This document shows positions 36,048 to 48,600 of a stretch of 64,000 nucleotides of DNA, one piece after another. The stretch comes from Dasypus novemcinctus (Eukaryota > Chordata > Mammalia > Cingulata > Dasypodidae). Position 1 is the first letter of the stretch, and each line of letters begins with the position of its first letter. The DNA lies in the NCBI RefSeq assembly GCF_030445035.2, contig NC_080676.1, forward strand, positions 13,802,940 through 13,866,939. The letters run 5' to 3'. The position numbers and the translations under genes are program-made. Under the pieces are notes generated by a model. The model worked only from the letters and a program-made list of their open reading frames with translations. It was not told where the DNA came from and ran no database searches.

Positions 36048-36264
36048 AAAAATGAAGGCCAGAGACGGTAGCATTTTGCTGCCCCTTCCAAATCCCCGAG
36101 GAAGCCGGGAGGACTCAGGTGAACCCCAAATCTGGGCGCCCCTGGATTAAATTTAATCCAGAAAAGATGTGGGCTCCACCAGAATCTTCCCGACAAAATC
36201 AAGGGGCAATGGAAGGTCTGAAGAGAAAGATTCTGGGAACGAAAAAGAGCTCCGAACAGGGAAG

Positions 36265-36273
36265 AAGGTAAGA
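36265..36273 (+). promoter_or_regulatory. Candidate major splice donor of copy B
   Basis: AAG|GTAAGA, homologous to the donor at 20713-20720 of copy A. Confidence 0.5.
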
Positions 36274-37306
36274 CTCCCCGGGTGAGCAGAGTCTGGAAGG
36301 CCCTAGCTTTAATTGCTAGGAAGGGGAGGCTGATCACCTCCCGAGAGAACCCTAGTAGCCCCAGAAGGCTGGGGGGAAGCCGTTCTCTCTAGGCTTGGGA
36401 AAAGGAGGAAAACCGGGGAAAAGCCCTGGTGTTTTGGGTTTGTCTAACTGCATGTTAGAATCTGGTACTGGTCTTATATCCACTAAAGGAGTGGAGTCTC
36501 GATTTTAATAGGAAGGGTATTTATAGGTTCGAGTCCTAATATCCTGGAAATTGGTCTAGATTAAGGAAAACAAAACTTGGTTACAGGAAAATGGATCGGC
36601 TTTTCTGGTGGAGCTTGGTCTGGGTGTAAAGTTTAAACAGTGAAAAAGTCTAGCTGAAATCTTTTGTTATGGTGCTAATTTGTGAATGAATTTGCTTTAT
36701 ACCAAATGTTAAGTGTTCTGAGGTTTGTGATGGCTGTGGGGGCAGCCGTGGTGAAAATAAATATATAAACTTGTGAGTCAGATTAGTGACCTTTGTGCTT
36801 CTGTCTGTGTCAGCTCAATGTTAGTGTTGGAGTTGTGTCCTTACATGAAGTAGAATTACAGCTGAGCTGGAGCCCTCCCTTGCCATTGGCAAGGGGGTGA
36901 AATGATTCTGGGGCAAAAGCTGAGGAGTCTAGATGTTTGTGCATGTTCTGGTGTCTTGTCTCTGGTCTGGCCCTTTGCCGGGGCTTGGAGGCCATCTGTG
37001 TCCGAGCCAAGCACCCAAGTCTGTTGGGAATGTCCCAGTCAGGGCGGCTGGGTTCCTGGGAGAGTTGCCAAATTTGAGTAGGTTCTGTCTGCCCATTTTG
37101 GCTGAAAGCTGGAAAGGGGGGAGCGGCTTGCCCCTTTCCAGTGAGTCCACCCTTCTATTCATAAGCCGCATTCCTGTTTGTTGTGCACCCGACTGCCTGG
37201 AAGGGGGGGGGAAGTGAAGGAGGTGAAAAGCAGAATCAGAATAAATGCAGTGAAGTTCCTTAGGGTGTCAAAGCCAAAATACGTTTGCATTCTGCTCAGG
37301 TTCTTA

Positions 37307-38085
37307 GAAGGTATTGTAGTAACCTTAAGTAAGAGAATGTGTTCTGTGAAGGTAAACTTTGTATTAAGGGTATAAATAATTATAAAAGTTTTACAAAGCA
37401 TTGTTTAAGGTATTTAAGTGGCTAATTGCAGAAAGTCATTATTTAACAAAACTGAATTGATAATAATAATAATAAAAGGCAATTTTATAACAAACTTATT
37501 CGGCAGCCAATCTCCCCTGCCAACTTGCTTCCAAAAAAACTGTTTCTGGTATTACATGCTACTAAGTATTTAAAGTGAAGAAAAGTTCATTATTTTAACA
37601 AACTTGGTTAGTATTAATGGCAATTATATGTTGTAAGAAGTTTGCCTGGTAACTTAGTATGTGGGATATATGGAGTGGGTTTTTATTGTTAAGGAAACAG
37701 AAGATGATTTTGTCCTAAGATAAAATGATTGATTATTGGAAAGAGTAGAGTGTGGGACGGAACCTGAATGAATACTGAAAGTGTAGAAGGTTTGTGGAAG
37801 GGAAATTTTTATGATTAAAATTGAATAAGATCAATATACAAAGAAAATATTTTATCAATAGCTTCTTGTGCTTTAACCTCATCATATCCTCAATGTTTGA
37901 AGAAGAGTTCTTTTAAAAGAACATTTTATGTTCTAGAAATCAAATCCTGAAAAGTAGCCTTTTATTTCAAACTAACTGCAAGAGATTTATTCTTTCACTT
38001 TAAAGGAAAAATTAAAGTAATGGTTAAGTTCATTTAATATGTTATAAGTTGAATGAAAGGTATTTAAAGGTGTTATAAAATTAAT
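37307..38085 (+). other. Interior block of copy B not homologous to copy A
   Basis: Up to about 37306 ('gcattctgctcaggttctta') and again from about 38086 ('aattaataaaaactgtaa') B matches A. Between these points, about 780 bp in B and about 424 bp in A (21840-22263) cannot be aligned by eye. Neither block encodes anything recognisable. It points to recombination or replacement during the family's history. Confidence 0.6.
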
Positions 38086-39423
38086 AGGTTTTAAAAAATT
38101 AATAAAAACTGTAACTAAGAGTTAAAATCATTTATAAATGCATTTATATTGTAAAACAGTGGAAAGACAATAACTGAGATTATAGCTGGGTGAATTTAGC
38201 CTGAAACTATTATTTAAGTGTAAATTCTACACTAACCTTTCCTTTGTTTATGGTTGCTTCAGGCCTAACCTCGCCCTTTGCCTTTGCCTGTGGTTATTTC
38301 ATAATTGAGAAGAGCTGGGACATCACTGTCTCCTCTTCTGGTATTAGTAACCCTTTCTCTCATGAATTCAAGTGTAAACTAAATAAATTGCTGCCTGATA
38401 GAATAAGGTTAAATGGCCACTGGAGTTTTATTATCTCCAAAATCAAAAAGGGGGGTGGAGGGGGAGAAGTCTCCTGCCTTGACGGTCAGTGTTCCTAAGA
38501 GTGGCAATTCATGAGAGAAAGCAGTCTGTCTCCCTGAGGCTTCAAATAGCCTCGGTAAATATATAAAGTTAATCTTGTGGCTTATCCAAAATTCTGCTGG
38601 TTTCAAAGTAAAGTGTAAAGTTCTGAAACAAAGTGGTGCTGAGGCATTGAGAACATTTTGGTTATTACAATCCATTGAGTGGGAAAGAAAATTCTTGTGG
38701 TAAGCTGCATGGTCATAGTGCAAGTTAAGAAGAGTTTCAAAAGTCTTTGAAAAGTTTAAAGTAACTAAAGTCATGTTGTTGTGCCAAACTATTCATGTCT
38801 GCCTATTTGCTCAAATTGTTGAAAATTAAATATGCAGTTATATTTATAAATATTCTTAAAGCCCAAATTGAACTAAGCAGGATGAAAAAGTCATAGAAAT
38901 CTGATTATGGAAACAATTGGGAAAGGGCCTCCTCTTTGCAAGAGCTTTTAAGGCAAGACTAGGTGTGGCAGATTAAACCTATCTACTAGGCTAGGGAATT
39001 AAGAATCAGTTTGCCTGGTAATTTCCCAGTTTAAACCTTTGTCAGCCATAAATTGGAAAAAACAAAACAAAGATTAGGTTAATTTTCACAGAAGAAAAAT
39101 GTTGATGTAACCCGGCGGCCTGCTGCCTCAGTCTCCCACTCCCGGGTTGGACAGCAGTGGAGGAGACCAGTTTAGGCCAGTCCTATGGGCAGTGGAAGGA
39201 TGCCCAAGAAGGAGCTAACTAAGTCGGTGCCATTTCAGCACTAAATTCTATTCCTTATTTGACAAAGGGGGGGAGCAGGTAAAAACTAAAATGGTTGGAA
39301 TGTGATAGAAGAAGCAGTTAAATCAAACTTTTGCGTGGGAAAGTTAAATCTCAGATAAGCTGTAACTTCTGAAGTATCCAATCTATGGAAAAACAGGAAG
39401 AGCTTGCATGCTAGGCTTAGGGG

Positions 39424-39535
39424 TATAAATTGTGTCATTTTTCTTTGTTCGGGGCACCAGCCATATCTGGCTCTGCGCCCCTTCTTGCAAGATTGAGAAT
39501 AAAGTATTTTCTTCTCCACAATCTGGTGAGCCTTA
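39424..39535 (+). promoter_or_regulatory. Internal LTR-like module of copy B
   Basis: TATAAAT at 39424-39430, then a hairpin with outer stem GGGGC/GCCCC (39451-39455 with 39477-39481) and inner stem CCAG/CTGG (39457-39460 with 39467-39470), AATAAA at 39498-39503, a pyrimidine-rich 'cttctccacaatct', and a TGGTGAG donor-like site. Bases differ from copy A but the hairpin is kept in both, and B can pair additional outer bases. Confidence 0.45.
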
Positions 39536-40551
39536 TTTTCTTCCAGAAGATTTCTTTCCAACAAAATAAGGTAATTAGTGGCTCTATTAACAAATTTCAG
39601 TAAGTAAAGGAAAGTCCATAAAAACTATGGAGAGATCTTTCCTGGGTTATGATTTTAAAAAATTAAGTAATTGTGTAATGTGTTTTGAAACCTGGAAGTC
39701 AGTATGCATGTGTTTTAAAACCTGGTAGTCAGTTATGCTTTTAAATTAATAATTTTCATAACTTAAAGAAAAGAAGTTTTTAGCTTCCTGTAAGGGAAAA
39801 AGAGAACATTCCTTGCATAAACTATTATGGTTTCAATTTTATTTAACTTGAGTGTAATCTCCCATAGTTAATTTATAAACTAAATTAACATATGTACAAA
39901 ATCTTTACAGTAATGAAAATTGTAAGTGAAAATTGTAAGTTCACATTGGTGAAATTAGGCTAAAGGGAAAAGATTGTAGATATGCTCTCTTAAATAGAGA
40001 GTAAATTTCTTTCATTGGTAATTGTAATTTAGTAAGTTTATTTAAACATGAGGTGGCTACTCAATGTGGTTATAGTCAATTATAAAGAGTTTGTAAAACA
40101 TCTTCCAAACTGAAAATGTTTAAATAGTTCTAGTTGTAGAAGTTATTGTTAACTAAAGAAACTTAGATTGGTATTGGTAGCAGAAATAACTTCATGATAA
40201 TAAACCTGTCTGAAGGCCACTGCAAAATACACATTTAAGTAAATGGTAATAAAAGGTTGTCTTGATTCTATTGGAAATATTCTGTTTTCATTCTAACAAT
40301 GAAAAATAATATTTCTCCTCTATTACTAAAGTGAAGTACCTACTGTTATCTTCATAGTAAAATTGTGTAAGTAGATGGTCATTTGATATATGTATTGCGT
40401 TAAGTTGTTTAAAATATATATATAAAACAAGGAATAGACTTTAACATTGTCAAACTCTTGTGCATTCGAACCAGGCCTTGTATACATTACAGGTGGCCTC
40501 TCCATGTGAGTTATTGGCTAGGCTGGTCACTGACCCCTCAATTAAAAGTAT

Positions 40552-40815
40552 GTGCTATATCAGTCTCTGGTTCTGCTCCTGAAGTTGATGGAAACTATAT
40601 TGCAGTTTCAAGCTCCTGCAGCCAATAATGACTCGGTACAGCCAAGTGTACAATGGATATCGCCTCCAGACTGGCACTGTTCCATGGTGCCAGAGAGCAC
40701 TATGCACCAGGCTAGTAGAATACTGGAAAATCTCTGGAATACTGGAAGGATGCTGCAACTTGCTCACTGCGTTGAAGAACATGCTAAGTGGAGCCATGAT
40801 ACCAGGAGACTGTAA
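40552..40815 (+). other. Short open stretch shared with copy A
   Basis: 87 codons; its first 60 residues match the copy A stretch ending at 25175 with about ten differences, and here the frame continues past the A stop. No domain recognised. Coding status is unproven. Confidence 0.3.
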
Positions 40816-42029
40816 GTAAAACTTAAACACAATTGGCATTATGGCCTGCTCTCATGGAGAGATAACATGTAAAGTATTACAAACCTGAAACTCAAAACTA
40901 ATAATGGCAACTCTGAATCCTTATGCATTAAGTAATACATTAGTTAATATTAAGTGCTGTACTTTTATCCTGTACTAAATATATGCCTAATAATTATAAT
41001 GTTATCTTTTCTATTTTGGATCAAGTGCAGAAGTATATTAGACATGTTAAATTCCTGGTAAAATCATTTTCTAAACAGTTAATAACATGTCTATAGAATA
41101 AGGTGGCAGTCTCAGCCAGTCTCAGTTAGCAAAAGTGAGGCTTGCTTGCTGATGGTGAGTCACCTATTGAACAAGTCAAAATTGCTAGAAATTGTACAAT
41201 GAAAACCAAGGTGTAAAAATCTTTATTCTGTAGTTCTGATCACTCCCACAGGTGAAAACTAAGAGTATTTCCAAATTAGTGTTCTAATCCTGAGTGAAGC
41301 CAGTTGCCCAAGGAGTGCCAGTTCACCAGGAGCATCTGACAGAGTGAATGAGTGTCAATCATTGAACAGCTTGGAATGTGTCTTCAGACAAAGCTAAGTG
41401 TCTGTTGCAATTTCTCTCTAAAGATGGATAACTTAAAAAAGAATATATATGCTGTTCCCACCAGCTTTTAAGGAATGCCATCTTTATAGGCATCTAATCT
41501 TGTCTATCTCTGTAATCCAATGTGTCCTCTTTTAAAAACGGGTATTCCAAATTTTTAATTAAGTTTGTTTCTTTCAGAGTGAACATCTTATTAACCATAT
41601 GAAAACTTCATCCAACTTCGTACAGAATGCCAGATCCATCTTCCTCCAGTTAGAATAAATTAAAGAGTTTTTACACCTTATTAGGCAATGACTACAGCCC
41701 ATGGCCAGCAGGAAGCAGTTACAGAAAAGAGATCGTCTCCCTTCAGCACCCCTTTTAAATTAAAGGTGTAAACTCTTTAAGAGTAAAATAAAAGTAATAG
41801 ATGGATCTGGAACCTGACTGGAAATCCACGTGAGTGCCAGTGGCAGCAGAATAACTGCGGGAGGCCCCTGCCCAAGATTCTGCTGTCCAGAATGAAAAGT
41901 TCTAAACTTCTAAAAACGGTCCTTGATGCTGTACTAAAGACTGATAAATAATCAGTCAAGACAACAAACAGTCATCCACCTCATAGCTACAACAATAATT
42001 ATGCCAAAGCTTAGCAAGTAAACTTTGAC

Positions 42030-42041
42030 AAAGGGGGGGAA
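42030..42041 (+). other. Polypurine tract of copy B
   Basis: AAAGGGGGGGAA immediately before the 3' LTR; intact. Confidence 0.88.
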
Positions 42042-42505
42042 TGATGTGGGCTATGGGTGGAAGGCTCTTTGTCTCTTCAGAGATAACGAAGTTGTTTGAC
42101 TTGTGGGTGTGAAACGGTAAGAGGCTGCAGTCCTGCTCTTAGGGACCAGCAGGCTCCAGTCCCAGGAAATGTTTAACAAAGCAAGGGCTATAAACTTTAA
42201 GTATTTAGGGGAAATGCAAAAACCAAGGCTTATCTAAAATGTCTGGAGTCCTTGCTAAAAGCTTACCTAAGATGTGAAAGAGATATATGCTAATTGAAGC
42301 CTATTGAGAACTGAAACAAAGGGACCATTTGGCCTTTCCTCTCTGTATAAAAGACGTTTGAAAATCTTGTTCTGGGCTCGGGATTCAAACTGAAAGCTCC
42401 CGAGTCCGGCCGGCCGTCAATAAACCATTTTTCCTTCTCAAAATCATTCCTGAGTCCTGGCCTCTCTATTCTCAAATAATTGAACTTCTCTTAAATTCCA
42501 CAACA
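42042..42505 (+). repeat. 3' LTR of ERV copy B
   Basis: 464 bp, identical to the 5' LTR except T at 42373. Followed directly by the AAAC duplication. Confidence 0.96.
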
Positions 42506-42509
42506 AAAC

Positions 42510-43404
42510 TGCATTTCCAAGCTCAGTTTATACACAAACTCCAACAACAAATAGTTACCCCTTGGCCAGCCCTTGGGCCTAGGAATTTGCCAACCAATAG
42601 GTCAAAGATCCATCCTCATTAGTAGGGCCCTGGCAAAGACACTTGTGGAGATGGAAGCAGGCTTGACCTGTTTGCACAGGGAAACCCAGAGTATTGGCTG
42701 CCATGATTGTGGTTTAGAAGGAGGAGCACAGGCTCAGGGTGAGCATATTCCCTTGGTCTCAGGAACTTTTCCTGTTTTATGGAAGGGTCCTTCTTACCTT
42801 ACACTAAGTACTATCCCAGCAGGGTGACAATTTGATTCACCAGGTATACTAGGCTCTCGATTTGCAGCAACCATTAAAAATCATTAGTGCTAAAGCTTTT
42901 TCGACACTAAAACTAACAAGAATGCTCATATATTGAGTTGATGACTTATTTTCTAAAACTCCCTAAATATTACTTAGCTTTACTTAAATGCTCTCATTTT
43001 TATTGTGCAAAGTTGACTTCTGAAGCATTACTTGCCTAGGAAACTTTCCTACTATCTTGGACTAAATGTAATAAAATTTTATATTCTTCTTCCTGTTAGG
43101 AAAGATTGTTATGTGAAGTTTATTACATGATAATATCGATGTTGTTTATAAACAATTAAAGGGATTTTCTGTCTAGTTTTACCATTAAAGATGAATTTTT
43201 TTATGGTTTGTTTTCAGCCCAAGCTTAAAATGCTGTATAAAAAATAGCAATAACAATATTGATTCTGATGATGATGATAAAAATAATAATAGACAGTAAA
43301 GGGGAAAAAAGAACCAAAAAATCTTTGTTGACATAACAACTGACCAGTCACATAATACTGGGTCTTAATAAGAGTGAAAGGAGGCACCACTTTAGGAACG
43401 TTTT
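42510..43404. other. Gene-free DNA, 3' flank of ERV B
   Basis: 42510-42840 is less AT-rich and open in one forward frame (84 codons at 42573-42827) with no domain I recognise. It might be part of an older repeat into which B inserted. The rest is AT-rich with nothing recognised. Confidence 0.4.
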
Positions 43405-43570
43405 TTCAATACAATAAATTTTATTTTTAAAAAAGTTTTAGATTAGAGAAAAGTTACATTGAAATTATGAGGGATTCCCATGAACCCCCCTCCCTCTGCC
43501 ATACCAATCCCTATTTTTTTAATGTAGCTGTACAATTTATTATGGTGACTCTGCAAAACCTGCTCATTAA
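43405..43570 (-). mobile_element. L1 3'-end fragment, antisense
   Basis: A T/A-rich tail followed by 'aaagttacattgaaattatg', 'agggattcccatgaac' and a C-rich block has the same order as the L1 3' ends at 56290 and 59765. 5'-truncated copy. Confidence 0.65.
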
Positions 43571-44329
43571 AAAATGCACATTTTGAAAAAATGACTCACT
43601 TGTGGTAAGGACTAACCTACCTATAGTGATAACCTAAAAAATAAAACCATCATTGTGACGTTTATCCATACCTCACAAATCTAACAAATACTGAAGGAGG
43701 TAACTACCATTGTTATAACTTCTTTAAAGTCAAAAATTTAAGTACAAATCAGATTTAAAAAGAGAAACTTCAGTATTTTCACATTTGCATGCATTTTTGG
43801 CTGAAGTTTCAAAGGTTCCACATATAACAAAACCACAACTCTGAATCAAAATGAATATTAAAAAGATTTATGCCTTGTGACAAACTTACACTACAGAAGC
43901 AAGGAAAACAAAGTGAATAGTAACAGCAGTGTATCTCTAGGAGAGAAAGCAGTTACTTATTTTCTTATAAAACAAAGGTCAAATGATAATATTTTAATAA
44001 CACTGATCAAGTTATTTTCTATTCAATAATTTGCTTTTCAAGTTGTCTTTAAAATGTATCATCCATATATTTGGATTAAATTAAATTTATGCATCAAAAA
44101 TATGGTCAGAATTCTAATATTAAGCATAAACCATAACTTATCAAAGCATAGTCCAAATACTATACAATAATGCTACCATTTCAATTTATATAAGAAAAAC
44201 TTATCTTTCAAACCAGAGTTTTGCCCCTGTTTCTTCAGAATAAATGTCCCTGTGTCTAAGATTTTAAATAATAATCAAAAAAGACATTCGAATAATTCCT
44301 GCCATGCATTTTTCTTCAGCAGGCTTTGA
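43571..44329. other. Gene-free AT-rich DNA
   Basis: No recognisable content between two L1 fragments. Confidence 0.5.
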
Positions 44330-45670
44330 TATAATTTTCTCCAAATCTCTCACCCTTGCTTTTTTGTTTCAGGCTACTGCACCCCTTAAAGTATCTCTTG
44401 CAAAGCTCGTCTTTTGGTCACATATCCTATCAGTTTTTGTTTGTCTGTGAAGACTTTGAACTCACTCTCATTTTTGAAGGATAGTTTTGCCAGATACAGA
44501 ATTCTTGACTGGCAATTTTTCTCTTTCAAACTTTAAATACATCATATCCCTTTCCTCTCTCCTCCATGGTTTCTGGGAGGTCAGCACTTAATCTTATTGA
44601 GTCTCCCTTATATGTGATGCTTTGCTTTTTTCTTGCTGCTCTCAGAGTCCTCTATTTAGCTTTGATATTTATCATTCTGAATAATAGGGCTCTTGGAATA
44701 GTTCTTTTCAGATTTATTCTGTTTGGGGTGTGTTGTCCTTCTTGGATATTGATATTTATGTCCTTCATAAGAGTTGGGAAGTTCTCAGTCTTTATTTCTT
44801 CAAATATTCTTTCTGACTGTTTTCCATGCTTTTCTCCTTCTGGGACACCAACAATGTGAATATTTGTGTGTTTTGCATTGTCATTTAATTCCCTGAGACT
44901 CTGTTTCATTTTTTCCATTCTCTTCTCCTTCTGTTCTCCTGTCTTTTTCAGTTCAGATGTTCTGTTCTCAAAATTAATAATTTTGTCTTCAAGTAATTCA
45001 AATTTGCTCTTATGTGCCTCCAATGTATTTTTAATCTTCCCCATTAACTTTCATTTCCATATGGTTTGTTACTTTTCTTTGCAAGCTTTCCAATTGTTCT
45101 TTAGATTTCCTGGTGTCTTCTTAATATCTTTTATTTCTTTAGTCAAATTTTCTTTAAATTCTTTGAAGTGATTTTTCCAATTTTTTTATTTTATGTTTTT
45201 CTGTTTCTTTTTTCATGTTTTCTATTTTTATTACTTTTCTTTTTCCTTTTCCTTTTTTAAAATCATTTCTCCCTCTTATTTTTATCTTTTTAATTTTTGT
45301 CCTTTCTTCTTTATTTTTAAACATTTCTTTTCTTTCTTCTTTCTTTTTCCCATCTGGGTTATCTAGTTTATTGGCATACAACTGTTCATGGTATCCTATT
45401 AGAGTTATTTAAATGTCATCAGTGTTTATAGTATTGCCTCCCTTTGCATTGTATATTCTCTTTTTTTTCTTTGTCAGTCTAGCTAAGTGTTTCTATATTT
45501 ATCGATATTTTCAAAATACAATTTTGGCTTTGTCAATTCTCTCTATTTTGTTGTTTCCTATTACATTTATCTCTGCTTCAATTTTTGTTGTTTACTTCTT
45601 TCTGCTTGCTTTGGGTTTATTTTGCTCTTCTTTTTCTAGTCCTTAAAGTTCTGATGTTAAAGCTCTGGTC
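44330..45670 (-). mobile_element. L1 LINE fragments, antisense (ORF1, with an ORF2 piece at its far end)
   Basis: The minus-strand frame 45044-44652 (130 codons) is a good L1 ORF1 RNA-binding-domain match: coiled coil, 'NTNIHIVGVPEGE', then 'NINIQEGQHTPNRINLKRTIPRALLFRM'. 44330-44640 continues past ORF1 with the linker-like 'actttgaactcactctca' stretch seen also at 48275 and, in sense, at 29300. 45381-45154 is a Lys/Glu-rich N-terminal part. 45440-45660 looks like ORF2 reverse-transcriptase antisense ('cttttctagtccttaaagtt'), so pieces of more than one event are joined here. No intact protein. Confidence 0.8.
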
Positions 45671-45679
45671 TAAAATCTT

Positions 45680-48600
45680 CTTTTTAACCAATTTTATTGA
45701 TACATGTTAATAATGCATAAACCTATCCAAAGTGTAAAATCAATGATATTCAGTGTAATAATAATATTTGTGCATTCATGATCATTCTTGGAGCACTTTC
45801 ATTATTCTAATAATAATAAGAAATAAAATCAATCAAACAAACAATACTCACCTCTCTGTCTTGCTGTCCATAGCTGCTATTCTTTTTCCTTCTCTCTAAT
45901 ACAGTGGTCCTTAAACTATTTTTTTCCTCTCTGCCAGTCAGGTCAAAAATATGCACCCCTTCTCAGAATGTACTGGCAGATAGTTTTATAACACTCAACA
46001 TTGGCATGTATTAAACTCAAGTTTAGGATCATTCAAAATTACATTTTACAAGTTTCCCATAATTTCAATACCTGATAACCTAACATGGTTCCACATTTGT
46101 TCAAATGATCATTTTCGGTAAACATTTAGAAATCCAAGTTTTCCCAAGACATCATAAAACCATCTCTGCCATCCTTACCAATCTTTTTGCAGGCAGTTAT
46201 ATACTGCATTGGGAACATACTACATCAAAATAAAAATCATAGTAAGTCCACACTATACTGTGTATTATTTAATAAATATATCACACCTGCACCAACACAC
46301 CCCCCAAGAAGGTTTTTTTTTAAAATTTTTCAATTCAGTCTCATGGACCCCCTGAAATCCTTCCACAGATCCTTTGGAGATCAGTGGACCACTAGTTAAG
46401 AAACTCTGCTCTGGTATATTTGTATTTATATTTGTAGAAACAGTCATATATATGCAATATCACCCAATTTGGGTTTTACCTGAAGTTTTATTCTCTTAAA
46501 CAATCTCATATTACAGGTTTTAGTCTTCCTCTAACAATATACATGACCTAGATGTTCCCTTTCAACCACTGTCATACCCATATAATAGCTCTGCTAGTTA
46601 CAAACACCATGATATGCTTTCACCATTTCTATTTCGAAAGATTTACAAACAACCGTTTTACCAATTCTTCATAGGTTAACCATCAGTTTTCAATTCTCTA
46701 CCCTCCTTCTATTTTCTGGTGACTTATATTCTAATTATAAACTCCATGAGTTTACACAATATGTTTATTGGATAATGGCAAAATCATGCAGTATTTGTCC
46801 TTTTGTATCTGGTTTGCTTCACTTGAAATAATGCCCTCCATGTTCACCCATGTTATCATATGCTTCTTGACTTCATTTCTTCTTACCACTGCAAAATATT
46901 CCATTGTGTCTATACACCACAATTTATATATCTATTCATCAGTTGATGGAGACCTGAGTGGTTTCCAATTGTTGGTAATCATGAATAATGCCACTATGAA
47001 CATTGGTATGCAGATGTCTGTTCTTGTCTCTCTCAGATCTTCTGGGTATATGCATAATAATGGTATTACTATTTCTTTCTTCCTGCTTGGTTTAGGATTA
47101 GAACAGTTTGCTGTTCTTTTTCTAGTTCTTCCAGTGTGTCATTAGATCTTCAATTTTAGCTCTTCTTTTTAAATGTAAGTTTCGAGGGCTATAAATTTCC
47201 CTTTCAGTTTTGCCTTTGCAATGTCCCATAGGTTTTGATATGTTGGCTTCTCATTTTTTTAAGCTTCAAGATATTTGCTGAAATCTCTTTCCATTTCTTC
47301 TTTGACACATTGATTATTTAAGAGTGTATTGTTTAATCTCCATATATCCCTGAATTTCCCCCCTTTCTGTCCATTATTGATTTCCATCTTTATTTCATTA
47401 TGATCAGAGAAAGTGTTTTGTATAATTTCAATCTTTTAAATTTTATTGAGATTTGCTTATGACCCAATAAATGGTCTATCTTTGAGAAGGATCCCTGAAC
47501 ACTTGAAAATAATTATATCTTGCTGGGGATGCAATACTCTCTAGAAATCTTCAGGTCTAGTTCACTTATCATATTATTCAAGTTCTCTGTTTCTTTAGTT
47601 ATCCTCTGTCCAGATGTTTTATCCAATACCAAGAGTGGTGTATTGAAGTCTTCAACTATTATTGTAGATACATCTATCTCTCCTTTCAATTTTGCCAATG
47701 TGTGCCTCATGCATACGGAGACATTAAGGTTAGGTGCATATATACTTTATATAGTTACTTCTTTTTGGTGAATTTCTCCTCTTATTAATATATAATGACT
47801 TTCTTGATCCCTTATAACAGTTTTAGATTTGAAATCTATTTTGTCCAATATTAGTATTGCTACTCCAGCTCTTTTTTGTTTCCTATTTGCATGGAAATAT
47901 CTTTTCCCAACTTTTCCCTTTTAATCTGGTTGTGTCATTATGTCTGTGGTGGGTCTCTTGTAGAAAACATACATAGAAGTCTCATTCTTTAATTCATTCT
48001 ATCATTCTATGCCTTCTGATTGGAGAATTCAAGCTATTAACATTCATTGTTATTACTGTAGAGACATTACTTTCCTTATACATTTTGTCCTACAGCTCTG
48101 TTTTCATATATTCCATTATCTCTTTTCTTACCTTTAGTTTACCCTTTTGAATAATCTTCATTTCTACAGTCTTCAAATTTCTCACCCTTATTTTTTTTTC
48201 TTTTAGGCTGCAGCACTCTCTTTATTATCTTTTGTAATTCTGTTCTTTTGGTAACAATTTCTACAATTTTTGTGTGTGAAGACTTTGAACTCACCCTCAT
48301 TTTTGAAGGAGTTTTGTCAGATACAGAATTTTTGGCTGACATTTTTTCTCTTTCAGTACCTTGAATATATCATATCACTTTCTTCTTGAAAGAGAGCCTC
48401 GCCAGATATAAAATTCTTGGCAGGTAGTTGTTTTCATTCAACACTTTAGTATTTCAACCCACTACTTCTTGCCCCTATGATTTCTGATTAAAAAACTAAT
48501 GGTACTCTTTCTTATTAGGACTCTCCCCTTGTTCCCAGCACATTGCTTTTCTCCTTCAGCTTTCAGAATTCTCTCCTTATCATTTGCATATGATGATCAT

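Larger units (their letters stand above)
35562..42505 (+). mobile_element. ERV copy B: young complete non-coding LTR retroelement
   Basis: 6944 bp bounded by an exact AAAC duplication (35558-35561 and 42506-42509). It has two 464-bp LTRs starting TGATG and ending ACAACA, a primer-binding site, a splice donor, an interior of about 6.0 kb and a polypurine tract. The LTRs differ at one base (C at 35893, T at 42373), a CpG. Such identity means very recent insertion, yet there is no forward frame over about 95 codons and no recognisable retroviral gene. Lack of coding capacity is therefore inherited, not due to ageing in place. The interior is collinear with copy A except for a replaced block at about 37307-38085. 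It is best described as a non-autonomous retrovirus-like element, comparable in principle to VL30 or ETn of rodents. It may still be absent from some individuals. Confidence 0.95.
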
